This document shows positions 16,079 through 23,688 of a DNA stretch of 61,329 bases, piece after piece; the stretch's first letter is position 1, and each line of letters starts with the position of its first letter. The stretch is from an uncultured Lachnospiraceae bacterium (GTDB lineage Bacteria; Bacillota; Clostridia; Lachnospirales; Lachnospiraceae): the NCBI GenBank assembly GCA_910587295.1, contig CAJULP010000011.1:1-61329 (forward strand), written 5' to 3'. A program made the position numbers and the translations under genes. The notes beneath the pieces are model-generated. The model was given only the letters and a program-made list of their open reading frames with translations, did no database searches and was not told the origin of the DNA.

Positions 16079-17515
16079 ATGGCTGAAAAGAAATTAGTGG
16101 AAGCGATCACATCCATGGGTGAGGATTTCGCCCAGTGGTATACGGACGTGGTCAAAAAAGCTGAACTTGTGGATTATTCCAATGTAAAGGGATGTATGGT
16201 ATTTAAGCCGGCGGGCTATGCGATTTGGGAAAATATCCAAAGGCAGCTGGATGAGAGGTTTAAAGAGACAGGCGTGGAAAATGTTTATATGCCTATGTTT
16301 ATCCCGGAAAGTCTTTTGGAAAAAGAAAAAGACCATGTGGAAGGGTTTGCACCGGAGGTGGCATGGGTGACTCATGGGGGGTTAAACCCATTACAGGAGA
16401 GGATGTGTGTAAGGCCTACTTCCGAAACGCTGTTTTGTGATTTTTATAAAGGGGATATCCAGTCTTACCGTGATCTGCCGAAGGTATATAACCAATGGTG
16501 CAGTGTGGTGCGCTGGGAAAAGGAGACAAGGCCTTTCCTGCGGTCCAGGGAATTTTTATGGCAGGAAGGACATACGGCTCATGCAACGGCTGAGGAAGCG
16601 CAGGAGAGAACAGAGCAGATGCTGAATGTTTATGCGGATTTTTGTGAGGAAGTGCTTGCAATACCTGTCGTGAAAGGCCGTAAGACCGATAAGGAGAAAT
16701 TTGCAGGTGCGGAAGCAACTTATACCATAGAAGCGTTGATGCATGACGGAAAGGCGCTTCAGTCCGGAACCAGCCATAACTTTGGGGATGGATTTGCAAA
16801 AGCTTTCGGCATTCAGTTTACAGATAAAGATAATCAGTTAAAATATGTCCATCAGACGTCCTGGGGGATGTCCACCAGGATCATTGGTGCGATCATCATG
16901 GTCCACGGGGATGATTCCGGTCTGGTCCTTCCGCCTCGGATTGCGCCTACCCAGGTAATGGTCATTCCGATCCAGCAGAAAAAGGAGGGGGTATTGGACA
17001 AGGCATACGTGCTTCGTGACAGGTTAAAGGCAAAGGGAATACGTGTGAAAGCGGATGATTCCGATAAGAGCCCCGGGTGGAAGTTCTCCGAGCAGGAAAT
17101 GAGGGGGATCCCCATGCGCGTAGAGATTGGGCCTAAGGATATTGAAGCGGGGAAATGCATGATCTGCCGCCGTGATACGGGGGAAAAGATAGAGACGCCT
17201 CTTGACCGGCTGGAGGATGTGGTAAGAGAACTGCTTGACCGTATCCAGACGGAAATGCTGGAAAAGGCGAAAAAGCATTTGGAGGAGCATACCTACACGG
17301 CAAAGGACCGTGAAGAATTTGAAGCGGTATTTGCCCAAAAATCCGGTTTTGTGAAAGCAATGTGGTGCGGAGAAAGGGAATGTGAAGAAGCCATCAAGGA
17401 AAATATGGCAGTGACCAGCCGTTGTATGCCTTTTGAGCAGGAATGTTTGTCAGATAAGTGTGCTTATTGCGGAAAGCCTGCAAAGAAAATGGTTTACTGG
17501 GGCAGGGCATACTAA
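16079..17515 (+). CDS. proS: Prolyl-tRNA synthetase, archaeal/eukaryotic type
   Basis: Charges tRNA-Pro with proline in the cytosol. The 478-residue protein lacks the bacterial editing insertion and has the archaeal-type layout: class II core (motif 2 region RWEKETRPFLRSREFLWQEG; motif 3 near GLVLPPRIAPTQV), anticodon-binding domain (VIPIQQ onward) and a C-terminal zinc-binding domain with CMIC, CGEREC and CAYC cysteines, ending KMVYWGRAY. The start at 16079 has GAGGAG 8 bases before it; the ATG at 16064 would place that box inside the gene. No T-box leader fits in the 51 bases before it. Confidence 0.96.
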   Translation: MAEKKLVEAITSMGEDFAQWYTDVVKKAELVDYSNVKGCMVFKPAGYAIWENIQRQLDERFKETGVENVYMPMFIPESLLEKEKDHVEGFAPEVAWVTHGGLNPLQERMCVRPTSETLFCDFYKGDIQSYRDLPKVYNQWCSVVRWEKETRPFLRSREFLWQEGHTAHATAEEAQERTEQMLNVYADFCEEVLAIPVVKGRKTDKEKFAGAEATYTIEALMHDGKALQSGTSHNFGDGFAKAFGIQFTDKDNQLKYVHQTSWGMSTRIIGAIIMVHGDDSGLVLPPRIAPTQVMVIPIQQKKEGVLDKAYVLRDRLKAKGIRVKADDSDKSPGWKFSEQEMRGIPMRVEIGPKDIEAGKCMICRRDTGEKIETPLDRLEDVVRELLDRIQTEMLEKAKKHLEEHTYTAKDREEFEAVFAQKSGFVKAMWCGERECEEAIKENMAVTSRCMPFEQECLSDKCAYCGKPAKKMVYWGRAY

Positions 17516-17545
17516 ATGTATCATTAAAAAGAGGGGAGAAACGCA

Positions 17546-18904
17546 GTGATCAATCTTCCTGAAAAAGTGAAATTTATTATAGAGAGAATCACGGATGCAG
17601 GCTTCGAGGCATATGCGGTAGGAGGATGCATCCGGGATTCTCTTTTGATGCGTGTTCCTGATGATTGGGATATCACCACATCCGCCACGCCTTATCAGGT
17701 AAAAGAGATTTTTGGGTATACCATTGATACCGGAATCAAGCATGGAACAGTAACCGTAATGATAGAAGGAGAAGGCTTTGAGGTCACCACGTACCGTGTT
17801 GACGGGAAGTACGAGGATAACCGTCATCCCAGTGAAGTGACTTTCACGCCCAGTTTAGAGGAGGATCTGCGGCGCAGGGATTTTACCATTAATGCCATGG
17901 CGTATAATGACCGGTCGGGGCTGGTGGATATTTTTGAAGGAGAGGAAGATATCAAGAAAAAGTGTATCCGCTGCGTGGGGGATTCTATGGAGCGGTTTTC
18001 TGAAGATGCTCTGCGGATCATGCGGGGAGTGCGGTTTTCAGCCCAGTTGGGGTATGTTATTTCAAAAGAGACGAAAGCGGCAATCAAGAAACTAGCCCCT
18101 TCCCTGGAACGGATCAGTGCGGAAAGGATCCAGACAGAGCTTGTAAAACTGGTCATATCCCCCCATCCGGATTATCTTAGGACGGCTTATGAGCTTGGGA
18201 TCACGAAAGTGGTATTGCCGGAATTTGACGCCTGCATGGAGACAGAGCAAAACCACCCTCATCATTGTTATAATGTGGGGGAACACATCTTAGCTTCCAT
18301 GAAAGCCATAGCGCCTTTAAAGGTGCTGCGGTTGGCAATGCTGTTCCATGATATGGGAAAGCCAAAAACGTTGACGGTGGACGGAGATGGAATCAGTCAT
18401 TTCCACGGACATGCGGCCATATCCGAGGAGATTGGCAAAAGGGTGTTAAGAAGACTGAAATTTGATAATCATACCATTGAACAGGTTATGGCGCTGGTGA
18501 AGTACCATGATCTTTTTGTTGACCCAAGCCTTAAGGGGGTACGGCGTGCCGTTATGAAAACAGGGGAAGATATATTTCCCATGCTTTTACGGGTCAAGGC
18601 GGCGGATTTAGAAGCTCAGAGCAATTATAAACGGGAAGAAAAGGCAGAATATCTAAAAGAAATAGGATTACTTTATCAAGAGGTTCTTGATCGTAAGCAA
18701 TGTGTCAGTTTGAAAACTTTGGAGATATCGGGAAAGGATCTGATAGAACGGCTTTGCATGGAACCGGGAAAACAGATTGGGGAAGTACTGAACTATCTGC
18801 TGGATCTTGTGGTGGAAGACTCATCCAGGAATCAGAAAGATTTTCTCCTCAGACAGGCAGGACAGTATTTGGAAAAAGCACATGAATGCAAAACGGATCC
18901 CTGA
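17546..18904 (+). CDS. cca: CCA tRNA nucleotidyltransferase with HD domain
   Basis: Adds or repairs the CCA end of tRNAs. The class II head holds GGCIRDSLL (residues 27-35) and the metal-binding DWDI, then RRDFTINAMAYN; the C-terminal half has an HD hydrolase domain (MLFHDMGKP, HDLF). The 452-residue length fits the firmicute HD-containing form. The GTG start at 17546 follows GAGGGGAG. It lies 30 bp after proS and is probably cotranscribed, putting two tRNA functions together. A hairpin follows the stop. Confidence 0.93.
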   Translation: MINLPEKVKFIIERITDAGFEAYAVGGCIRDSLLMRVPDDWDITTSATPYQVKEIFGYTIDTGIKHGTVTVMIEGEGFEVTTYRVDGKYEDNRHPSEVTFTPSLEEDLRRRDFTINAMAYNDRSGLVDIFEGEEDIKKKCIRCVGDSMERFSEDALRIMRGVRFSAQLGYVISKETKAAIKKLAPSLERISAERIQTELVKLVISPHPDYLRTAYELGITKVVLPEFDACMETEQNHPHHCYNVGEHILASMKAIAPLKVLRLAMLFHDMGKPKTLTVDGDGISHFHGHAAISEEIGKRVLRRLKFDNHTIEQVMALVKYHDLFVDPSLKGVRRAVMKTGEDIFPMLLRVKAADLEAQSNYKREEKAEYLKEIGLLYQEVLDRKQCVSLKTLEISGKDLIERLCMEPGKQIGEVLNYLLDLVVEDSSRNQKDFLLRQAGQYLEKAHECKTDP

Positions 18905-18917
18905 CGTTTGCAGGGGA

Positions 18918-18945
18918 AGAATCTTGTAAACAAGATTCTATTTTA
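18918..18945 (+). terminator. Terminator after cca
   Basis: AGAATCTTG (18918-18926) and CAAGATTCT (18931-18939) form a perfect 9-bp stem with a TAAA loop, followed by ATTTTA. The T-run is short. Confidence 0.65.
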
Positions 18946-18994
18946 CAGCATGCCCTCATATGATAGGATATGATACAAATTGGGGGTAATCGGT

Positions 18995-19972
18995 GTGGGT
19001 GACAGAAGTGCCATTGTGCTGGAAAATTATGAAATAGAAGTGCTTCGGACCTGGAAAGGGCGGGGCGCTGTTCTTTGTGAGACAAATCAGGGGATCCTGA
19101 TCTTAAAGGAGTATGCCGGCCATAAGGAGAAGGCAGTTTTTCAGGATGCGTTGTTGTGCATGATACGGGAAAAAGGATTTTGCCAGGCGGAATCCATTAT
19201 AAGGAATAAAGAGCAGGAATTGTTGACGGTAGATGTGGATGGAACCGCTTATATCCTGAAAACCTATGAGGACGGAAGGGAATGTAATGTGAAGGATATG
19301 GAAGAGTGCCGGGAGGCGGTAAGGACGCTTGCGTTACTCCATAAGGTATCCTGCCCGGAAAACCCGATTTCTTCTTATGTCCAGCCTTATTCCATCGGGA
19401 AAGAGCTTTGTAAACATAACAGGGAATTGCGCAGGGTAAAGAAATATCTTAAGGACCGGGGACAAAAAACTGATTTTGAGATTGCGCTGCTGCATTCTTA
19501 TGATTATTTTTTAAATTTGGCACTTCAGGTTACAGAGGAACTTGCTCTTTTTGAAAATGAAGGTGAAAGCTATTTTGTATGCCATGGGGACTACCAGTAT
19601 CATAATGTGATTGCTTCCGGTGGTAAGATGCATGTCATTAATTTTGAAAAGTGCATTTATGACAGTCCTGTAAGAGATTTGTATTTGTTTATGAGAAAAC
19701 TTCTTGAGAAAAGTGAATGGTCAGAATCGGTTGGATTTGATTTAATGCAGACCTATGAAAAGATAAGGCATATGGAAAAGGAGGAGTACAGGAAGCTGTA
19801 TTACCGTCTTGCTTATCCTGAAAAATTCTGGAAAGTCGTAAATTTTTATTACAACTCCGGGAAGGCCTGGATTCCTGATAAAAACATGGAAAAATTGCTA
19901 AGGATCACGGGTCAGGAAAAGAGCAAGCAGCAGTTTTTGGAAAGCTTTAAAAGGCGGTATGGTCTGTCTTAG
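18995..19972 (+). CDS. CotS-like spore coat kinase-fold protein
   Basis: A 325-residue protein of the aminoglycoside-phosphotransferase fold as found in CotS/CotI spore coat proteins. The catalytic-loop-like CHGDYQYHNVI is present, but the metal-binding Asp of the usual IDFD motif is replaced (VINFEKC), as in many CotS members, so enzymatic activity is doubtful. The GTG at 18995 follows GGGGG by about 9 bases; a TTG at 18980 is also open. It stands alone between a terminator and the PEGA gene. A CATATGAT at 18957-18964 resembles the -10 of a late sporulation sigma factor (CATAnnnT), which is weak evidence. A role in spores is inferred from the family. Confidence 0.75.
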   Translation: MGDRSAIVLENYEIEVLRTWKGRGAVLCETNQGILILKEYAGHKEKAVFQDALLCMIREKGFCQAESIIRNKEQELLTVDVDGTAYILKTYEDGRECNVKDMEECREAVRTLALLHKVSCPENPISSYVQPYSIGKELCKHNRELRRVKKYLKDRGQKTDFEIALLHSYDYFLNLALQVTEELALFENEGESYFVCHGDYQYHNVIASGGKMHVINFEKCIYDSPVRDLYLFMRKLLEKSEWSESVGFDLMQTYEKIRHMEKEEYRKLYYRLAYPEKFWKVVNFYYNSGKAWIPDKNMEKLLRITGQEKSKQQFLESFKRRYGLS

Positions 19973-19995
19973 TCCTTTTCATATTTTGTAACATG

Positions 19996-20004
19996 TGCTA
20001 TACT
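19996..20004 (+). promoter_or_regulatory. Extended -10 promoter of the PEGA lipoprotein gene
   Basis: TGCTATACT matches the extended -10 form TGnTAtaaT and lies 42 bases before the ATG; the -35 is poor. Confidence 0.45.
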
Positions 20005-20045
20005 CTGTGTAATGAACAGATTGACTTATGATAGAGGAAAACGGA

Positions 20046-21578
20046 ATGATAAAGAAAAATAATTTATTATGCTTAAAAGTTATGCCAGCCGCAGCATGCA
20101 TTTGTGGTTTACTTCTAAATGGATGCAGTAATATAGGGCTTGCACAGGAGTCGTCATTTGAAAGCGCATATGAAAATGTGGAAGAGGAGGAACCGGTAAA
20201 TATATATACTTCTAATGCAACTGTTATCGTGCAAGAAGTAGATGCGCAGAGCCAGACAGTGACGGTACATATGGTAGAAAAAAATGAAAGCAGGACATTT
20301 GATTATACCGGTGGCACTTTGGTTCAGGATAAATATGGAAGTATGTTGAGTATGGCGCAGATCAATCCGGGAGATATTGCGGATATTCAATATAACAATG
20401 ACCTGGAAAAAATCGGCTCCATGATGTTGTCGGCTGATGCGTGGAGCCGTGAAGATATTTCAAAATATGATCTGGATATAGGAAATGACAGCGCCACCAT
20501 AGGGTCAGAGAGCTTTAACATGGCTTATAACGTCCAGATTTTTTCGGAGGGGCGTTCTATTGGCACGGAACAGATCATCCATCAGGACGTACTTTCTTTT
20601 CAGGGGATGGGGAGCAGTATCCTGAGTATCACTGTGGATCAGGGGCATGGTTACTTAAAACTTGAAAATGATCAGGCAGTTGTGGGGGGCTGGATTGAGA
20701 TCGGGCAGGTTCTTATTTCGCAGATCATGCCGGACATGCTCTTTACCGTTCCGGAAGGAAGCTATACAGTGAGATTTTCCGGTACAGGTGTGGAGGAGAC
20801 CAGGGAAGTGGTCATCGAAAGGAATAAAGAAACGGTACTCGACCTTAGCGATATTGAGATTCCGCAGCCGGAAAAAGGATTGGTCACCATTAAGGTGACG
20901 CCGCAATCCGCAAAAGTATTCATTGATGAGAAAGAAGTTGAAACGACTTATCCGGTGAGAGTTCCTCTTGGGCTGCATAAGATTACGGCCAAGGCTTCCG
21001 GGTATGATACGGTTTCTGAGTACTTTGAGGTGGACGGTGAAGATATGACGGTAAGCCTGGAGCTGGGGCAGACAAAGACGGTGTCAGGGAATGGCATTTT
21101 CAGCGAGGAAGAAACAGAGGCCAAGATCACGATCCAGGCGCCGGCAGATGTTGAAGTTTATCAGGATAATCTATATATGGGGATTGCGCCTGTTACGTAT
21201 AAGAAAACGGCGGGCGATCATGTGATTACGTTAAGAAAGCAGGGCTATATTACCCGGAGCCATGATATTACGGTTCCTGACGATGGCAGGGATGCGCTTT
21301 ATTCCTTCCCGGATCTTGAACCTGAAAATGCCAATACGGTCAGCGGAAATAATATTGGCGGGAATACTGCCAGCGGTAATTCCGTGAGTGGCAACGCATT
21401 AAATGACAACAAAAACAATGGAACATCCGGCAATGGATCGTCCGATAATAATTCATCCGGCAATGGAACAACTTCCGGTGATAAGGAACAAGATACAGTC
21501 AGCGGGAACACGGTCAGCGGTAATTCTGTTGACGAGGAAGTCGAGGATGTGGAGAAAAAGGGAAATTTAAGTCAATAA
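20046..21578 (+). CDS. PEGA-domain lipoprotein with VSGN-repeat tail
   Basis: A surface lipoprotein of 510 residues. The signal peptide ends in the lipobox LLNGC (Cys about residue 27). Two PEGA domains follow a conserved N-terminal half: the first around GLVTIKVTPQSAKVFIDEKE, the second around ITIQAPADVEVYQDNLYMGI. The last 90 residues are low complexity, rich in Asn, Ser and Gly with repeated TVSGN/SVSGN units. The role is unknown; PEGA domains occur in cell-envelope proteins. The start at 20046 follows AGAGGA by 8 bases; the upstream ATG at 20028 would place that box within the gene. Confidence 0.82.
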   Translation: MIKKNNLLCLKVMPAAACICGLLLNGCSNIGLAQESSFESAYENVEEEEPVNIYTSNATVIVQEVDAQSQTVTVHMVEKNESRTFDYTGGTLVQDKYGSMLSMAQINPGDIADIQYNNDLEKIGSMMLSADAWSREDISKYDLDIGNDSATIGSESFNMAYNVQIFSEGRSIGTEQIIHQDVLSFQGMGSSILSITVDQGHGYLKLENDQAVVGGWIEIGQVLISQIMPDMLFTVPEGSYTVRFSGTGVEETREVVIERNKETVLDLSDIEIPQPEKGLVTIKVTPQSAKVFIDEKEVETTYPVRVPLGLHKITAKASGYDTVSEYFEVDGEDMTVSLELGQTKTVSGNGIFSEEETEAKITIQAPADVEVYQDNLYMGIAPVTYKKTAGDHVITLRKQGYITRSHDITVPDDGRDALYSFPDLEPENANTVSGNNIGGNTASGNSVSGNALNDNKNNGTSGNGSSDNNSSGNGTTSGDKEQDTVSGNTVSGNSVDEEVEDVEKKGNLSQ

Positions 21579-21634
21579 AAATCACAAAATCGAATAGAAT
21601 GCGCATAAAATGTGCCAAAAAGGGCAAAATTTCC

Positions 21635-21663
21635 TTGACAAACACAAACAAAGACGATATATA
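21635..21663 (+). promoter_or_regulatory. Strong sigma-A promoter of hup
   Basis: TTGACA (21635-21640) and TATATA (21658-21663) are 17 bp apart, about 65 bases before the HU start codon. Confidence 0.75.
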
Positions 21664-21728
21664 TAGATATAGGCGTTTCAAAAGAGACATCTAGGAAAAA
21701 ACACTCATATAAAGAGGAGGAGTTCGAA

Positions 21729-22004
21729 ATGAACAAAACAGAGTTAATAGCAGCTATGGCTGATCAGTCTGGATTATCCAGAAAAGACGCAGAGAAGGCA
21801 TTAAAGGCTTTCACAGATGTAGTATCGGCTGAATTAAAGAATGACGGGAAGGTTCAGTTAGTTGGATTCGGTACCTTCGAGGTATCCAAAAGAGCAGCTA
21901 GGGAAGGCAGAAACCCTCAGAGCGGCGAAGTTATGAAGATTGCGGCTTCTAAAGCTCCTAAATTCAAAGCAGGTAAAGCTTTAAAAGACATGATCAACGA
22001 ATAA
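21729..22004 (+). CDS. hup: HU-family DNA-binding protein
   Basis: A histone-like dimer that bends and compacts DNA. The 91-residue protein shows the complete HU pattern: MNKTELIAAMADQSGLSRKD, then VQLVGFGTFEVSKRAAREGRNPQSGE (the DNA-binding arm with the RNP tip) and APKFKAGKALKD. The ribosome binding site AGAGGAGGAG is strong and the promoter is near consensus, as expected for an abundant protein. It begins the conserved firmicute order hup-rqcP-yabP-yabQ-divIC-spoIIE, but has its own terminator. Confidence 0.97.
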   Translation: MNKTELIAAMADQSGLSRKDAEKALKAFTDVVSAELKNDGKVQLVGFGTFEVSKRAAREGRNPQSGEVMKIAASKAPKFKAGKALKDMINE

Positions 22005-22019
22005 GATGTGAATATCTTG

Positions 22020-22044
22020 AAGGACCTGCCAGGCAGGTCCTTTT
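22020..22044 (+). terminator. Terminator of hup
   Basis: AAGGACCTG (22020-22028) pairs with CAGGTCCTT (22034-22042) around a short loop and is followed by TT; it lies 16 bases past the stop. Confidence 0.8.
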
Positions 22045-22064
22045 GAGTTGTTGGGGGTAATCGA

Positions 22065-22304
22065 ATGAGACTTGATAAATACTTGAAAGTATCCAGACTG
22101 ATCAAGAGAAGGACCGTTGCAAACGAGGCCTGTGACGCAGGAAGGGTTCTGATCAACGATAAGCCTGCAAAGGCTTCCGCTAACGTAAAGACAGGAGATA
22201 TCATTACTATTTCCTTTGGTAATAAGGAAGTGAAGGTGGAGGTGCTGGATGTGCAGGAAACTGTAAAAAAGGAAGAGGCAAAAGAGCTGTTCCGATATTT
22301 ATAG
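22065..22304 (+). CDS. rqcP: S4-domain ribosome quality control protein RqcP
   Basis: A small RNA-binding protein (79 residues) of the Hsp15/YabO family. In Bacillus it binds the obstructed 50S subunit and helps RqcH add alanine tails to stalled peptides. The whole protein is an S4 domain: MRLDKYLKVSRLIKRRTVAN, then GRVLINDKPAKASANVKTGD. It sits in its classical place between hup and yabP. GGGGG at 22052-22056 serves as a ribosome binding site. Confidence 0.92.
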   Translation: MRLDKYLKVSRLIKRRTVANEACDAGRVLINDKPAKASANVKTGDIITISFGNKEVKVEVLDVQETVKKEEAKELFRYL

Positions 22305-22361
22305 CATATAATGGAAGATCTCCTAATATAATCTATAAAGGATAATATCTGGAGATTTATT

Positions 22362-22652
22362 ATGGAAGAATTGACCGGAGTAACAAAAAGGGCGCATAAG
22401 CTGATACTCAATAACAGAAGGACATGTAATCTGACGGGAGTCAATGATGTCTTATCTTTTGATGAGAAAGAAATTATCCTTGAGACGGAGCAGGGAATGC
22501 TGATGATCAAAGGAAATGACCTGCATGTAAACAGGCTTACCCTGGATAAGGGGGAAGTGGATGTGGACGGCCGTATTGACAGCTTTACTTATTCGGAGCA
22601 GTCAGGGGTGGCAGGCAAAGGGGAATCATTTCTTTCCAGGCTGTTTAAGTAG
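22362..22652 (+). CDS. yabP: Sporulation protein YabP
   Basis: A 96-residue YabP/YqfC-family protein, needed in Bacillus for efficient spore cortex formation and made in the mother cell. The sequence shows the family's beta-rich pattern (ITGVNDVLSFDEKEIILETE equivalent, then GMLMIKGNDLHVNRLTLDKG and VDVDGRIDSFTYSE). The gene order with yabQ directly following (stop and start adjoining) supports the call. A GGAG box stands 7 bases before the ATG. Confidence 0.92.
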   Translation: MEELTGVTKRAHKLILNNRRTCNLTGVNDVLSFDEKEIILETEQGMLMIKGNDLHVNRLTLDKGEVDVDGRIDSFTYSEQSGVAGKGESFLSRLFK

Positions 22653-22658
22653 GTGATT

Positions 22659-23162
22659 ATGAGCCAGAATATAATTAGTGAAGTCATGTTTTTTTTTCAT
22701 TCCTTCTTAATGGGGATTGTGATCACTTTTGTTTATGATGGTTTTTTAGTACTCCGCCGGGTGATACGGCATAACCTTTTGCTGATATCTCTGGAAGATA
22801 TGGTGTTTTGGATTGCCTGTGCCATAGGCGTTTTTTATATGCTGTATGAAGAAAATAATGGAGTCTTAAGATGGTTTGCCGTTTTTGGCGCCGCATTGGG
22901 AATGATCGTATATAAGGAAAGCATCAGCAGCCTGATCGTAAATTTTTTTTCCAAAGTTCTGTCGGGCTTTATTCATCTGTGGATAAAAGTATTTGGTTTG
23001 GTGTTCCGTCCGGTCTGCATTCTGGGAAGAAAAGCCTGCCGTTTTTTAGGGAAGTTTTTAAGGAAGGGAAAAAGAGCGGGAAAATCAATGAAAAAGAAGT
23101 TGACGAAGGATGCGAAATTACTTAAAATAACATTATGTAGACAAAAAGAGAGGGATTGTTGA
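22659..23162 (+). CDS. yabQ: Sporulation protein YabQ (membrane)
   Basis: A membrane protein of 167 residues needed for the spore cortex in Bacillus. Four hydrophobic segments occupy roughly residues 10-28, 43-62, 68-86 and 95-115, with a very basic C-terminal tail (GKRAGKSMKKKLTKDAK). The ATG at 22659 lies 5 bases after the AGG of the yabP stop; a GTG at 22653 directly after that stop is also open. Confidence 0.88.
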   Translation: MSQNIISEVMFFFHSFLMGIVITFVYDGFLVLRRVIRHNLLLISLEDMVFWIACAIGVFYMLYEENNGVLRWFAVFGAALGMIVYKESISSLIVNFFSKVLSGFIHLWIKVFGLVFRPVCILGRKACRFLGKFLRKGKRAGKSMKKKLTKDAKLLKITLCRQKERDC

Positions 23163-23166
23163 AGCT

Positions 23167-23472
23167 ATGGCAAGGCGGGCAGCGTACAGAAAAAAGCGGC
23201 AGAATCGCTTCGGGATGTTCCTTGTTTCCATAGCCGTGATCATGATGCTGGTGGTGGTTGCGTTTAAGAGTGCGGAGCTTCGGGCGAAAAAGGAAGCGTA
23301 CCACCAAAAAGAACTGGTACTTCAGCAGCAGATCGAGGCAGAAGAGGAACGCGCTTTAGAAATAGAAGAATTTGAAAAGTATACACAGACCAAGAAGTAT
23401 ATCGAGGAAGTAGCAAGGGATAAACTTGGATTGGTGTATGATGGTGAGGTATTGTTTAAGGATGAAGATTAA
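23167..23472 (+). CDS. divIC: Septum formation initiator DivIC (FtsB/FtsL-like)
   Basis: A bitopic cell-division protein of 101 residues. A basic N-terminus (ARRAAYRKKRQNRFG) is followed by one membrane helix (FLVSIAVIMMLVVVAF) and an extracellular coiled coil (AELRAKKEAYHQKELVLQQQ, then EEERALEIEEFEK) ending in the family's region KKYIEEVARDKLGLVYDGEV. In Bacillus it works with DivIB and FtsL at the septum. It starts 4 bases after yabQ and closes this operon with a terminator. Confidence 0.92.
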   Translation: MARRAAYRKKRQNRFGMFLVSIAVIMMLVVVAFKSAELRAKKEAYHQKELVLQQQIEAEEERALEIEEFEKYTQTKKYIEEVARDKLGLVYDGEVLFKDED

Positions 23473-23507
23473 AGCAGGCAGGTTTGCTTGCTTTCATTAT
23501 TTTTTTG
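23471..23507 (+). terminator. Terminator after divIC
   Basis: AAAGCAGGC (23471-23479) pairs with GCTTGCTTT (23485-23493, one G:T) and leads into ATTATTTTTTT. It separates divIC from the Spo0A-type promoter of spoIIE. Confidence 0.8.
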
Positions 23508-23528
23508 GGAAAAACTAGGCTTGCATTT

Positions 23529-23596
23529 TTTGTCAAAAAGTTTTTAAGATTTATTTCCAGATTTTGACAAACTGTCCTTTTGTAATTTTGTATAAT
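23529..23596 (+). promoter_or_regulatory. Spo0A-activated-type sigma-A promoter of spoIIE with two 0A boxes
   Basis: TTGACA (23564-23569) and TATAAT (23591-23596) are both perfect but 21 bp apart, too far for normal sigma-A use. This 21-22 bp spacing is the hallmark of the Bacillus spoIIE and spoIIG promoters, which need Spo0A~P. Two copies of TTTGTCAAAA (9 of 10 with the 0A box TTTGTCGAAA) flank the site in opposite orientation: 23529-23538 on the plus strand and 23571-23562 on the minus strand, the latter covering the -35 as in Bacillus. The rest of 23508-23688 has nothing else notable. Confidence 0.8.
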
Positions 23597-23688
23597 ATTC
23601 CATTACAGGAGATCAATGTGAAAAATTGATTTTTTTACATGGGAATTTGTGCTTTGTGGCAGCAAATGCCGCAGGTTGAAAGAAAGGC

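Noticed and set aside
18957..18964. Late sporulation sigma-factor promoter for the CotS-like gene
   Set aside because: CATATGAT fits the -10 pattern CATAnnnT, but no matching -35 lies at the right distance; too weak for a separate feature.
23564..23596. Ordinary sigma-A promoter for spoIIE
   Set aside because: The hexamers are perfect but 21 bp apart; a standard promoter needs 16-18 bp, so the Spo0A-dependent type fits better.
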